Assembly (NCBI RefSeq): GCF_022179285.1
Contig: NZ_BPQO01000001.1
Coordinates: 62,001 to 126,000, forward strand
Reading direction: 5' to 3'
Length of the DNA: 64,000 nucleotides
Source: Methylobacterium hispanicum
GTDB lineage: Bacteria > Pseudomonadota > Alphaproteobacteria > Rhizobiales > Beijerinckiaceae
Numbering within the stretch: the stretch's first letter is position 1; each line of letters starts with the position of its first letter. Below are positions 46,300 through 56,416 of this stretch, piece by piece. The position numbers were made by a program, and so were the translations under genes. The notes beneath the pieces are model-generated. The model saw only the letters and a list, made by a program, of their open reading frames with translations. It made no database searches and was not told where the DNA came from.

Positions 46300-46671
46300 C
46301 ACGACATTCCGCCCGCCGCACCGGCCCGCGAGGCGGCCGCCGCGCACGGCTCGGCGAAGGATCGGGATGCGCCGACGGGGCGGCTCATGCGCGCCCGCGC
46401 CCCATGCGTCGGCGGCCGGGCGATCCGGGATCCGCGTGCCTATGCCTGCTCAGCTTCATCCAGCGGTTGTAGGGAGGCCCGCCAGCGGGTGCCAGGGTTC
46501 GGGGCCGATCGGTTCGATACCGAACAGAAGCTCGCCTCCCAACACTGCGAACCGACACTCAAGTCTTAACATGGATTAGTTCATGAAGATCTTGCTCTGC
46601 TAGTGGTTTCCCGGCCCGGCGCGCGATCCGCGGCGCGTTCGAGCCCAGCAGATCAAGAATACCGAAACCCG
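46300..46671. other. Gap between divergent Crp/Fnr-like genes
   Basis: No gene seen. GTTCG-ATAC-CGAAC, an inverted repeat at 46512-46525, and an AT-richer stretch at 46555-46610 are candidates for operator and promoter. The sequence does not contain a TTGAT-N4-ATCAA FNR box. Confidence 0.4.
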
Positions 46672-47448
46672 ATGCCTGTAATCCGGTCCGCGCGTGGTGA
46701 AGACGAGGTCTCGGAGCCGCATCGATCAGAGATCCGAAACCGATTGCTGCGCGCGCTCGACCCCTCCGATCTCGCGCGCCTCGCACCGCATCTCCGGCCC
46801 GTGGACCTGCCGCTCGGGCTGTCCCTGATCGCCCCCGGCGAGGCGATCGCGGCCTGCGTCTTCCCCGAGAGCGGCTTCGTCTCCGTGGCGACCGCGCACG
46901 GGCAGCAGCGCGTCGAGATCGGGCTGGTGGGCAGCGAGGGGCTGGCGGGGGCCGCGCCCGCCCTCCTCGCCGACGCCGTGACGCCGCACGCCCACGTCGT
47001 GCAGATGGCCGGATCCGGGCTGGCGATCGCGCCCGCGGCGCTCGGCGCGGCGGCGGCGGAGAGCGCGAGCCTGCGGGCGACGCTCCTCGCCTATATCCAG
47101 ACGCAGCTGCTCCAGCTCGGCGAGACCGCCCACGCGCACGCCGCGCTGAACCTCGAGAGCCGGCTCGCGCGCTGGCTCCTGATGTGCCACGACCGGGTCG
47201 AGGGGGACGAGCTCGCCCTCACGCACGAGTTCCTGTCGCTGATGCTCGGCGTGCAGCGGGCCGGCGTCACCCTGGCGCTGCAGGGCCTGGAAGGCGCGGG
47301 CCTGATCCGCAACCGGCGCAAGCGCGTGCTGATCCTCGACCGCGGCGGCCTGAAAGCCCTGACCCACGGCAGCTACGGCGTGCCGGAGGCGGCCTACGCC
47401 CGCCTGATCACGCCGCCCCCTACGCCTCGGCCCGCGGGGTCGCGTTGA
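46672..47448 (+). CDS. Crp/Fnr family regulator, second type
   Basis: A 258-residue protein with Crp-like layout: sensor part LGLSLIAPGEAIAACVFPESGFVSV and QQRVEIGLVGSEGLAG, then LESRLARWLLMCHDRVEGDELALTHEFLSLMLGVQRAGVTLALQGLEGAGLI as winged helix. The strand LTHEFLSLMLGVQRAGVT matches the recognition-helix region of the group found in rhizobia that is often annotated only as Crp/Fnr. ATG at 46672; the head of about 20 residues is not conserved. Its end overlaps the antiporter gene by 29 bases, convergent. Confidence 0.85.
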   Translation: MPVIRSARGEDEVSEPHRSEIRNRLLRALDPSDLARLAPHLRPVDLPLGLSLIAPGEAIAACVFPESGFVSVATAHGQQRVEIGLVGSEGLAGAAPALLADAVTPHAHVVQMAGSGLAIAPAALGAAAAESASLRATLLAYIQTQLLQLGETAHAHAALNLESRLARWLLMCHDRVEGDELALTHEFLSLMLGVQRAGVTLALQGLEGAGLIRNRRKRVLILDRGGLKALTHGSYGVPEAAYARLITPPPTPRPAGSR

Positions 47449-48952
47449 GCTCGGCCCAGTCGAACTCCTCCTCCAGGCGATAGTAGGCGTCGTCGCCGAT
47501 GCGGCCCTCCCGGCGCAGGCGCAGCACCGTGTCGCGCGCCGCCGCGATGGCGCGCCGGCGCGCCGCGTCGGCGGGCAGGGATTCGGGCGCGACTCCCTTC
47601 TCGTGGCGCTCGGCCTCCGCGAGGGCGGCCGCGAACTCGGCCCGCAGCGCGGCCGCCGCGCCGGCCTCCTCCGCCTCACCCAGGCTGTCGAGGGCCGCCG
47701 CGTAGGCCTCGGCCCGCGCCTGTCCCGCCTCCAGGCCCACCGGGTCGTCGTCCTCCAGGCCGAGCCGGCGCAGCAGGGGGTTGAGGGTCAGCCCCTGGAC
47801 CGTCAGCGTGCCGAGCACGGTGAAGAAGGCCGTGAACACGATGAGGTCGCGCTCGGGGAAGTCCGGCGGCAGGGCGAGCGCGGTCGCGATGGTGACGATG
47901 CCACGCATGCCCGCCCAGGAGATCGCCAGCGCCGGCCGGAAGCCCGTCGAGCTGTCCCGCCCCCGGATCCGCCCGCGCAGGCCGTTGGCCGGCAGCACCC
48001 AGAGCAGGCGCACCAGGACCACGGTGGCGAAGACCGCCGCCGCGAGCCCGATCGCCCGGGCCTGCTCGCCCCCGCTCAGCCGGTCGAGGATCGGGCCGAT
48101 CTGCAGGCCGACCAGCACGAAGGCCAGCACGTTGAGCACGAACACCGCCGTCTCCCAGACCGCGTAGGAGACGATGCGGGTGCGCGGCGCGGTGATGCCG
48201 GGGCTGTAACGCGCCACCGTGATGGCGAAGCTGACCACCGTGAGCACCCCCGACAGTTCCAGCCGCTCGGCGACGAGCCAGATGCCGAAGGCGGCCACGA
48301 ACTGCATCACGATGGCGCTCGCCGCATCGGGGAAGCGGGGAGCGACCGCCACGAAGCCGCGGGCGAGCACCGGGCCGGCGATCAGGCTGCCCACCACGCC
48401 GAGCAGGAAGGTCGGCGCCACCTTGGCGGGGTCGAAGCTGCCGGCGGCCGCCGCCGCCACCCCGAGCCGGTAGATCAGCAGCGAGCCGGCATCGTTCAGC
48501 AGGCTCTCGCCCCGCAGGATGGTGGTGAGCCGGTGCGGCAGCGAGACGTGGCGCAGCACCGAGAGCGCCGCCACCGCGTCGGGCGGGGCCACGACGGCGC
48601 CGAGCACGATGCAGGCGGCGATGGGCATGCCGGGGATCATCAGGTGCGTCACCAGGGCGACCGCCGCGGTGGTGGCCGCCACGGCCCCGAGCGCGAGCCC
48701 GCCGATCGGCCGCCAGTTCGCCTTCAGGTCGCGCAGCGAGGTGTCGTAGCCGGCGTCCAGCAGCACGGGCGCCAGGAACAGCGCCAGCGCGAGTTCCGGA
48801 TCGAGGGTGAGGTCGGGCACGCCCGGCACGAAGGCGAGCGCCGCGCCGCCGAGCGCCAGGAAGGCCGGATAGGGTGCGCCGAGGCGCCGGGCCAGCGCCG
48901 CGAGCAGGACCGCGCCGAAGAGGACGGCGACGACCCATTCGAAGATCAACAT
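47420..48952 (-). CDS. Na+/H+ antiporter, CPA1 family
   Basis: A 510-residue membrane protein with about 12 hydrophobic helices. The CPA1 signature is seen in VVAPPDAVAALSVLRHV and RGESLLNDAGSLLIYRLG (helix 5, ion-binding ND), and SWAGMRGIVTIATALALP. A cytoplasmic tail of about 110 residues follows (LGEAEEAGAAAALRAEF). The ATG at 48952 is preferred; a GTG at 48997 would add 15 residues. Probable role in sodium and pH balance. Confidence 0.92.
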   Translation of the reverse strand: MLIFEWVVAVLFGAVLLAALARRLGAPYPAFLALGGAALAFVPGVPDLTLDPELALALFLAPVLLDAGYDTSLRDLKANWRPIGGLALGAVAATTAAVALVTHLMIPGMPIAACIVLGAVVAPPDAVAALSVLRHVSLPHRLTTILRGESLLNDAGSLLIYRLGVAAAAAGSFDPAKVAPTFLLGVVGSLIAGPVLARGFVAVAPRFPDAASAIVMQFVAAFGIWLVAERLELSGVLTVVSFAITVARYSPGITAPRTRIVSYAVWETAVFVLNVLAFVLVGLQIGPILDRLSGGEQARAIGLAAAVFATVVLVRLLWVLPANGLRGRIRGRDSSTGFRPALAISWAGMRGIVTIATALALPPDFPERDLIVFTAFFTVLGTLTVQGLTLNPLLRRLGLEDDDPVGLEAGQARAEAYAAALDSLGEAEEAGAAAALRAEFAAALAEAERHEKGVAPESLPADAARRRAIAAARDTVLRLRREGRIGDDAYYRLEEEFDWAELNATPRAEA

Positions 48953-49114
48953 GCGCGGGTAAGAGGCAGACGACGCCAAGCGTTCCGCCTGCGGCACGGC
49001 GTATCACAATTGCAGGTTGTTAAAGCCGTCCCCCAGACCGCGCGGCTTTACCGGCGGCTATCCAGGCGGCTTACCCGCGTCTAACCCGTTCGGTACCAGC
49101 GGTCAGGACCCGAG

Positions 49115-50713
49115 ATGCCCGAGACACCCGTCTTCGCCCACGGCGCCGTTGCCGCGCCGCACGATCTCGCGGCGCGGGCCGGGCTGTCCGTGCTGGCGCA
49201 GGGCGGCAACGCGGTCGAGGCGATGGTCGCGATGGCGGCCTCGATCGCGGTGGTCTACCCGCACAGGAACGGCCTCGGCGGCGACGGCGTCTGGCTGTTG
49301 CGCGAGCGCGGGGGCCGCGTGCGCGGCTTCGAGGCCTGCGGCCCGGCGGGCCGCCTCGCCACGATCGAGCGCTACCGCCGGGCGGGCCACGAGGCGATTC
49401 CCGCCCGCGGCCCCGACGCGATGGTGACGCTGGCGGGCGCGGTCGGCGGCTGGCGCCTCGCCCTCGACTTCGCCCGGGCGCTCGGCGGGCGCCTGCCGCT
49501 CGGGACGCTGCTCGCCGACGCGATCGCCCAGGCGCGCGACGGCCTGCCGGTCTCGCCCTCCGAGGCGCGCTGCCTGCCCCGGGACCTGGACACGCTCCAC
49601 GACGCCCCGAACTTTTCCGCGACCTTCCTGAAGGACGGCAAGCCCTACGGCGCCGGCGAGGTCCGGGCGCTGCCGAGGCTGGCGGCTACCCTGGAGCAGC
49701 TCGCCCATGCGGGGCTGCAGGACTTCTACCGCGGCGATGTCGGCCGCGAGATCGCCGCCGACCTCGCGCGGCTCGGCGCGCCGGTCACGCGGGCGGACCT
49801 CGAGGGCTTCGCGGCCGTCGAGCGCGCGCCGCTCGCGCTCCGGCGGCGGGACGCCACGCTCTACAACGTCCCGCCCCCCGCCCAGGGGCTCGCCGCGCTG
49901 ATGATCCTCGGCATCCTCGACCGGCTGGACATCCGCGGGGCGCAGGGCCCGGCGCACCATCACGGGCTGATCGAGGCCACGAAGCGGGCCTTCGCGGTGC
50001 GCGACCGGGTGGTCACGGACGTCGCGCACCTGCGCCACGACCCGGCCGCCTTCCTCACGCCCGAGCGCCTCGCCCAAGAGGCCGCGCGGATCGACATGCG
50101 GCGCGCGGCCTCCGTGCCGCTGCCCGCGTCCGGTGAGGGCGACACGGTCTGGATGGGGGCGATCGACGGGGAGGGCCTCGCCGTCTCCTACACCCAGTCG
50201 GTCCACGGGGCGTACGGCTCCGGCACGGTGCTGCCCGCAACCGGCCTCTGCTGGCAGAACCGCGGCACGGCGTTCTCCCTCGACGCGGGCGCGGTGAACC
50301 CTCTGGAGCCCGGCCGGCGCCCGTTCCACACCCTGATCCCGGCGCTGGCCGCCTTCGACGACGGCCGGGTGATGAGCTACGGCAGCACGGGCGACGACGG
50401 GCAGCCGCAGGTCCAGGCCCAGATTTTTTCACGATACGCCGATGACGGGATGTCGGTGGCGGACGCCGTCGATGCGCCGCGCCTCCTCTACGGCCGCACC
50501 TGGGGGGCGCCCGCGCCCAGCGTGAGGGTGGAGGACCGCCTCGACCCGGGCTGCATCGCGGCGCTGCGCCGCCTCGGCCACGCGGTCAAGGAGCTGGGCT
50601 TCCCCGACACCGACGCGCTGGGCCATGCCGGCATGCTGGTGCGCCACCCCCGCGACGGGCGCATCGCGGCCGCGCACGATCCGCGCTCGGACGGAGGGGC
50701 GCTGGGGCTGTAG
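49115..50713 (+). CDS. Gamma-glutamyltransferase family protein
   Basis: A 532-residue Ntn-hydrolase of the GGT family. The large-chain start has ARAGLSVLAQGGNAVEAMVA. The split point and new N-terminal threonine are likely at GDTVWMGAIDGEGLAV (about residues 347-362), followed by SVHGAYGSGTVLPATGLCWQNRG. STGDDGQPQVQAQI and PRLLYGRT follow. This DTVW form is typical of cytosolic GGT-like proteins of rhizobia and differs from the TTH of E. coli Ggt; there is no signal peptide. Substrate uncertain. Confidence 0.87.
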   Translation: MPETPVFAHGAVAAPHDLAARAGLSVLAQGGNAVEAMVAMAASIAVVYPHRNGLGGDGVWLLRERGGRVRGFEACGPAGRLATIERYRRAGHEAIPARGPDAMVTLAGAVGGWRLALDFARALGGRLPLGTLLADAIAQARDGLPVSPSEARCLPRDLDTLHDAPNFSATFLKDGKPYGAGEVRALPRLAATLEQLAHAGLQDFYRGDVGREIAADLARLGAPVTRADLEGFAAVERAPLALRRRDATLYNVPPPAQGLAALMILGILDRLDIRGAQGPAHHHGLIEATKRAFAVRDRVVTDVAHLRHDPAAFLTPERLAQEAARIDMRRAASVPLPASGEGDTVWMGAIDGEGLAVSYTQSVHGAYGSGTVLPATGLCWQNRGTAFSLDAGAVNPLEPGRRPFHTLIPALAAFDDGRVMSYGSTGDDGQPQVQAQIFSRYADDGMSVADAVDAPRLLYGRTWGAPAPSVRVEDRLDPGCIAALRRLGHAVKELGFPDTDALGHAGMLVRHPRDGRIAAAHDPRSDGGALGL

Positions 50714-51023
50714 CGGGAGCAGCACTTCCCGGGCATACGTCTCAGGCGGCCCCCTCAGCGTCCTCCCTCCCCCCTCTGCGGAGGAGGGAGAGCGGCGCGG
50801 TAGGATCGGGAGCGGCGCGAAGACACCACCCCTTGCGGCCCCGCGTGATCGGGCTGGGGATCGTCCCCCTCCGATCCCGGATGGAAACTCCCGATGGCCG
50901 ACGGCATCACCCAGGCCGCCTACTGGAACGGCGAGGTCGGCCAACTGGCTGGTCGCGGCCGGTTGAGCCTCCCGCGTCAGATGCCGCGCGCAGCCGACTC
51001 AAGGCCGCAGGGAGGCTCTCGGA
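50714..51023. other. Gap between convergent ggt-like and pdxH genes
   Basis: Holds a GC hairpin at about 50759-50790 (CTCCCTCCCCCCTCTGC with GCGGAGGAGGGAG). The sequence falls in GC content from about 50940 on. No gene recognised. Confidence 0.4.
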
Positions 51024-51680
51024 TCACGGCCATAGCCGCTCGCGTTGCCAAGCCTGACTGTCCATCGCTCTACGGTAGCGCAACCGCGTATGCCGACGAT
51101 CCCCGTCAGCCTGCCAGAACTCGACTTCGGTTGGCTGGACCGCGTAGACAGTCCAGCCGGTCGATACGATGAATGGGTCTCCCTCGATCAGATGGCGTTG
51201 CTCGGCCAGGGCGATATCCAACGCCTCATCACCTTCGAGGACGTCGCTCTGACGAGCGAGTAGCGCGCTCGCTCGCGATCCAATCGGACGTGCCAGGAAA
51301 TCAGCTTCGCAGATCTCGCGGCTCAGTTCGCTGACCTGTCCACGGAGCCGAACCTGGCGGCCGAGTGGCTGCCAGTAGAAGATGAGTGCGGCCTGCGGGC
51401 AGAGGGCGATCTGACGGCCCTTGGGGCTGAGCTTCGTACTCGCGAAGTGCCATCCATCGGCATCCACGTTCTTGAGGATCAGGACGCGCGCATCGGGGCA
51501 GCCTTCCGCGTCCACGGTGGAGAGCGTCATGGCGTGCGCCTCCGGTATCCCATGGGTGATCGCATCCTGCAGCCACACCCCGAACAGGCTGGCCGGCTCG
51601 TCCGGAGCAGCACCAGTATCGAAATCGCGATAGGGGCCTGCGAGGGACTTCAAACCTCGAAGCTGCTCCTTGAGTGACAT
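51024..51680 (-). CDS. pdxH: Pyridoxamine 5'-phosphate oxidase family protein
   Basis: A 218-residue FMN enzyme of vitamin B6 salvage. It starts MSLKEQLRGLKSLAGPY and has MTLSTVDAEGCPDARVLILKN, WHFASTKLSPKGRQIALCPQAALIFYW (FMN site) and the PNPO C-terminus VEFWQADGDRRHTRLRYRR. The codon use differs from all neighbours: GC is 57% by hand count in 51421-51480, compared with 75% in 52081-52140. This points to gene transfer. The ATG at 51680 has GGAGCAGG upstream. A long frame extending upstream to 52046 is not supported. Confidence 0.85.
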   Translation of the reverse strand: MSLKEQLRGLKSLAGPYRDFDTGAAPDEPASLFGVWLQDAITHGIPEAHAMTLSTVDAEGCPDARVLILKNVDADGWHFASTKLSPKGRQIALCPQAALIFYWQPLGRQVRLRGQVSELSREICEADFLARPIGSRASALLARQSDVLEGDEALDIALAEQRHLIEGDPFIVSTGWTVYAVQPTEVEFWQADGDRRHTRLRYRRAMDSQAWQRERLWP

Positions 51681-52008
51681 GGACCTGCTCCGCGTCGGCG
51701 CCCTCGACTGATCTCGCATGGCAACGCCACGCACCGCAATTGCGCGCTGCCGGGAGATCGAACGATCCTTCCGGGCGACTCTGCCGGCCGGACAGGCTCG
51801 CCGGCTTATGCCTCGCCACCCACTCGGATCCGCGCTAGCATCTACCCCGACGCACCGAGCCGCCGCGCCCCGCCCTGGGGCGCCCTGGCCAAAAGTCCAA
51901 CTTGATTCGCGAGCCCCGCTGCCGTTGGCTGCGGGTGCGCAGCCGAGCAGAAGCCGACGCGCCACAGGCCACCAAAAGGCCGGGCCGCCGCACGGAGGAG
52001 ACCCCACC
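51681..52008. other. Divergent gap between pdxH and aldehyde dehydrogenase gene
   Basis: Must hold promoters for both genes; no clear boxes seen. The region is of mixed GC. AACTTGATTCGCGAG near 51900 is the AT-richest part before the dehydrogenase gene. Confidence 0.35.
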
Positions 52009-53532
<1,524 letters not shown>

Positions 53533-53559
53533 GACGCGCTCCTCTCGAGAGGAACCTTG

Positions 53560-53585
53560 CCCCGGCCGCGAGGCCGGGGTTTTTT
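53560..53585 (+). terminator. Intrinsic terminator after the aldehyde dehydrogenase gene
   Basis: CCCCGGCC and GGCCGGGG pair across a GCGA loop, followed by six T residues (53580-53585). A textbook terminator starting 28 bases after the stop codon. Confidence 0.93.
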
Positions 53586-53654
53586 CGTATCGGGCGGGCA
53601 GCCCCGTGCTCTCCCTCCCCCCTCTGCGAGGGAGAGAGAGCGCGGAGGGTGTCA

Positions 53655-53900
53655 TACCGTTTCCGGTTGAAGAGCTCGGTCTGAGGCATCGTCTCAGGAC
53701 GAAGCGCGGGTCCCCTCTCCCAGAGGGAGAGGGACAGGGTGAGGGGTATGAGGTGGCAGGGATGAGCACGCGATCGACGCGCGTTCGGCACCGCGCCTTC
53801 TCCGGCAGCCTCATACCCCTCACCCCAACCCTCTCCCTATGGGAGAGGGGGCGCGGCGCGGTCCACCTCACACGGCCGAACCATTCAACCGGAAACGGTG
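53655..53900. mobile_element. MITE-like element with TACCGTTTCCGG ends (246 bp)
   Basis: Left end TACCGTTTCCGGTTGAA (53655 on) is matched by the inverted right end TTCAACCGGAAACGGTG (ending 53900). TCA flanks both sides (53652-53654 and 53901-53903), as a 3-bp target duplication would. Inside are two head-to-head CCCTCTCCC palindromes (53714-53758 and 53808-53850) joined by about 50 bases. It contains no gene. The element lies between the dehydrogenase terminator and the next genes. Confidence 0.75.
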
Positions 53901-53926
53901 TCAGTCGGCTTCGTGAATCCGCCCCC

Positions 53927-54190
53927 TCAGCGCGGGGAGGCCGGGCTGCCGGCGGGCAGGCCGGTGTTGGCGGGCGGCGCCCCCGGCGGGAGCGCGCCGG
54001 GACCGCCGGTGGTGTTGACCCCGCCGCCGGGCGGCCCATCGAAGCCGACGACGCCGGAGGGCGTGCCGGGCGCCGGGCCGGCGCCGACGCTGCCCGCGCC
54101 GGCCCCCGGATCGACGCCGGGCGGCGGGGCGGCCGCGGCGGGCAGCGCCAGACCGATGAGCAGGGCGGCGAGGAGGGAGCGGGCGGGCAT
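53927..54190 (-). CDS. Small secreted Pro/Gly-rich protein
   Basis: An 87-residue protein with a signal peptide (ARSLLAALLIGLALPAAAA). The mature part is almost only Gly, Pro and Ala, with runs such as PPGVDPGAGAGSVGAGPAPG, and no cysteine. AGGA lies ten bases before the ATG at 54190, which supports it. A longer frame to 55804 crosses two real genes and is a shadow. Low-complexity sequence precludes a function call. Confidence 0.6.
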   Translation of the reverse strand: MPARSLLAALLIGLALPAAAAPPPGVDPGAGAGSVGAGPAPGTPSGVVGFDGPPGGGVNTTGGPGALPPGAPPANTGLPAGSPASPR

Positions 54191-54310
54191 GACGGTCCTG
54201 AGGCTGGCGGCGGAATAGCGCCGGGCCAACGCACCGACATCCGAAAGGTCCCGCTGTGGCCGGACGATTCGCGCCCCAGATAGCCACCATACCGAACGGG
54301 AGGACGACCC

Positions 54311-54736
54311 ATGAGCGAGGCGACAGGCATCGAGACCACCACCGCCGAACAGGCCGACGCGGCCGGCACGCCGCTCCGGGTGACCGCGACGCCCGCGGCG
54401 CTCGCGCTGATCGAGGAACTCAGGGCCGACCACGGCCCGGTGATGTTCCACCAGTCGGGCGGCTGCTGCGACGGATCCTCGCCGATGTGCTATCCGGTCG
54501 GCGACTTCATGATCGGCGACGGCGACGTGCATCTCGGGCAGGTCGGCGGCGCGGACTTCTACATCTCCCGCACGCAGTTCGCGGTCTGGAAGCACACCCA
54601 CATCATCCTCGACGTGGTGCCGGGGCGCGGCGGCATGTTCTCGCTGGAGAACGGCCGCGAGAAGCGCTTCCACATCCGCTCGCGCCTGTTCACGGAAGCC
54701 GAGAACCGGGCGCTCGACGGAGCGTGCAAGCTGTAG
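54311..54736 (+). CDS. DUF779 family protein
   Basis: A 141-residue protein. The DUF779 core reads MFHQSGGCCDGSSPMCYPVGDF (about 45-66), IGDGDVHLGQVGGADFYISRTQF and ILDVVPGRGGMFSLENGREKRFHIRSRLFT, with conserved CC...C cysteines. The family is found very often next to acetaldehyde-type dehydrogenases and is thought to help them, but the biochemical role is unknown. Here a MITE-like element and a small gene lie between the two. GGAGGACGACCC precedes the ATG. Confidence 0.92.
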   Translation: MSEATGIETTTAEQADAAGTPLRVTATPAALALIEELRADHGPVMFHQSGGCCDGSSPMCYPVGDFMIGDGDVHLGQVGGADFYISRTQFAVWKHTHIILDVVPGRGGMFSLENGREKRFHIRSRLFTEAENRALDGACKL

Positions 54737-54741
54737 GCGGC

Positions 54742-55776
54742 TCAGCGCGCCTCGTTGCGCGCGCTCGCCTGGGCCTCGGCGCGCCGCTTCTCGTCGGTCG
54801 TGAGGCCAGACAGCGTCTGGTCGAGCCAGGCATCCGACAGCCCCTGCTGGGCCGCCAGCAGGTTCCAGGTCGCGGCTTCCAGCAGGTTCTTCTGCAGGCC
54901 GCGGCCGACCGCGTAGAGCCGGGCGACGCGGTTCTGCGCGATGGCGTTGCCGCGCTGGGCCGCGTGCAGGAAGTAGCGGGCGGCGCGCGCCTCGTCCTTC
55001 GGCACGCCGTTGCCGTTGAACAGCAGGATCGCGAACTCGACCTCGCCGGCCAGGTCCCCGTTGTCGGCCGCGCGGCGGAACCACTCGGCGGCCTGGGAGG
55101 GATCCTTCGGCACGCCGCGGCCCTGCAGGTAGAGCACGCCGAGCCCGTGCTGGGCCGGGCCGATCTCGTTCTCGGCGGCCTTGCGCAGCAGGGTCGCGGC
55201 GCGGGCCTCGTCCTCGGGCTTGGCCGCCCCGATCAGGATCAGCGCGAGGTTGTAGGCGGCCGTCGGCGAGCCCTTCTCGGCGGCGCTCTCCAGCCAGCGC
55301 CGGCCGGCCTTGAGGTCCTTCTGGACGCCGCGCCCGTCCATCGACATCAGCCCGAGCGAGGACATCGCGGCGGAATCGTTCAGGGCGGCGGCGAGCCGAT
55401 ACCACTCGGCCGCCTTCACGGGGTCCTGGCGGACGCCGAGGCCCTGGTTGTAGAGCTCGCCCAGCAGCGTCATCGCGGCGGCGTCCCGACGGTCGGCCTC
55501 GATGCGCTTCGTCGCCTCCCGGAAGGCGGTGACGTACTGGCCCTTCTGGTAGGCGCCGTAGGCGAAATCGGGCTGGCCGCCCCCGCGCGGCAGGGCGCCG
55601 CCCGTGTAGTTCGGCGTGTAGGGGCTCGGCAACTCGCGCATCGGCGGCTTCCCCGCCTGGTCCTTGGCCGGCTGCTCCGTGGCCTTCGGCGTCAGGGCCG
55701 GGCTCGGAGCGGGCGTCTGCGCCGCCAGGGCGGCGCCCGGGACGAGCGCGGCGAGAACGAGCGCGAGCCGCCTCAT
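54742..55776 (-). CDS. Sel1-repeat (TPR-like) secreted protein
   Basis: A 344-residue protein. A signal peptide (LALVLAALVPGAALAA) is followed by a Pro-rich head and at least six Sel1-like repeats of 36 residues (for example AMTLLGELYNQGLGVRQDPVKAAEWYRLAA). Such repeat rods bind partner proteins, often in the envelope. The ATG at 55776 overlaps the stop of the ThiE-like gene by four bases, so it is last in the gap-pgk-fba run. Partners unknown. Confidence 0.9.
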   Translation of the reverse strand: MRRLALVLAALVPGAALAAQTPAPSPALTPKATEQPAKDQAGKPPMRELPSPYTPNYTGGALPRGGGQPDFAYGAYQKGQYVTAFREATKRIEADRRDAAAMTLLGELYNQGLGVRQDPVKAAEWYRLAAALNDSAAMSSLGLMSMDGRGVQKDLKAGRRWLESAAEKGSPTAAYNLALILIGAAKPEDEARAATLLRKAAENEIGPAQHGLGVLYLQGRGVPKDPSQAAEWFRRAADNGDLAGEVEFAILLFNGNGVPKDEARAARYFLHAAQRGNAIAQNRVARLYAVGRGLQKNLLEAATWNLLAAQQGLSDAWLDQTLSGLTTDEKRRAEAQASARNEAR

Positions 55777-56411
55777 GCCGCGCCTCCCAGCGCCTCCTGC
55801 GCACGGGCGACCGCCGCCGGGTCGGCGAGCCAGAGCGCGCTCTCCAGGCCGACGAACTCGGCCCCCGTGGCGGCGGCGTCCGCGATCTCCGCCTCCGTGC
55901 AGGCGACGGCGATGCAGGGCGTCTCGAAGATCTCGGCCCACCACGCGGCGCGCTCGCGCACGCCCTCGGGGTCGGGCGCCGCCCCGTCCGGGTAGAGGCC
56001 GCCGAACATCAGGTAGTCGGCCCCGCCCTCGCCCGCATCCATCGCGGCGTGGCGCGTCTCGAAGCCGCCGGTGCCGAGGATGCGGCCCTCGCGCAGGCGC
56101 TCGCGCAGGTCCTTGAGGCCCGCCGGCTTGTCGACGTGGACGCCGTCCGCGCCGCCGCGGGTGGCGACGCTGACGAGATCGCCCGCGAAGCCGGGGCAGG
56201 CGACGACGAGCGCGGCCTCGTGCGCCTGCACCGCGGGCGCCGCGCGCTTGACGAGCGCGGTCAGCGCCCGCTCGTCGGCGGGCGCCAGCCGCAGGATCAC
56301 CGCGGCGACGTCGCCGGCCGCGCAGGCCGCCTCGATGGCGGGCAGGAGCCCGTCGAGGTCGCTGGCCGCGGTTCCGTGCGGGGTGAGCAGGGCGAGGCGT
56401 TGCTGGCTCAT
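55773..56411 (-). CDS. thiE: Thiamine phosphate synthase-like protein
   Basis: A 212-residue TIM-barrel protein. It starts MSQQRLALLTPHGTAASDLD and contains VQAHEAALVVACPGF, GGADGVHVDKPAGLKDLRERL and YLMFGGLYPDGAAPDPEGV, which follow the ThiE pattern. The second half is more typical of short ThiE-like proteins that may lack full activity, so the symbol is tentative. It starts five bases after fba and overlaps the Sel1 gene, so it is co-transcribed with glycolytic genes. Confidence 0.75.
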   Translation of the reverse strand: MSQQRLALLTPHGTAASDLDGLLPAIEAACAAGDVAAVILRLAPADERALTALVKRAAPAVQAHEAALVVACPGFAGDLVSVATRGGADGVHVDKPAGLKDLRERLREGRILGTGGFETRHAAMDAGEGGADYLMFGGLYPDGAAPDPEGVRERAAWWAEIFETPCIAVACTEAEIADAAATGAEFVGLESALWLADPAAVARAQEALGGAA

Positions 56412-56416
56412 GCGGG

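Noticed and set aside
46300..46671. FNR box in the Crp/Fnr gap
   Set aside because: No TTGAT-N4-ATCAA match was found.
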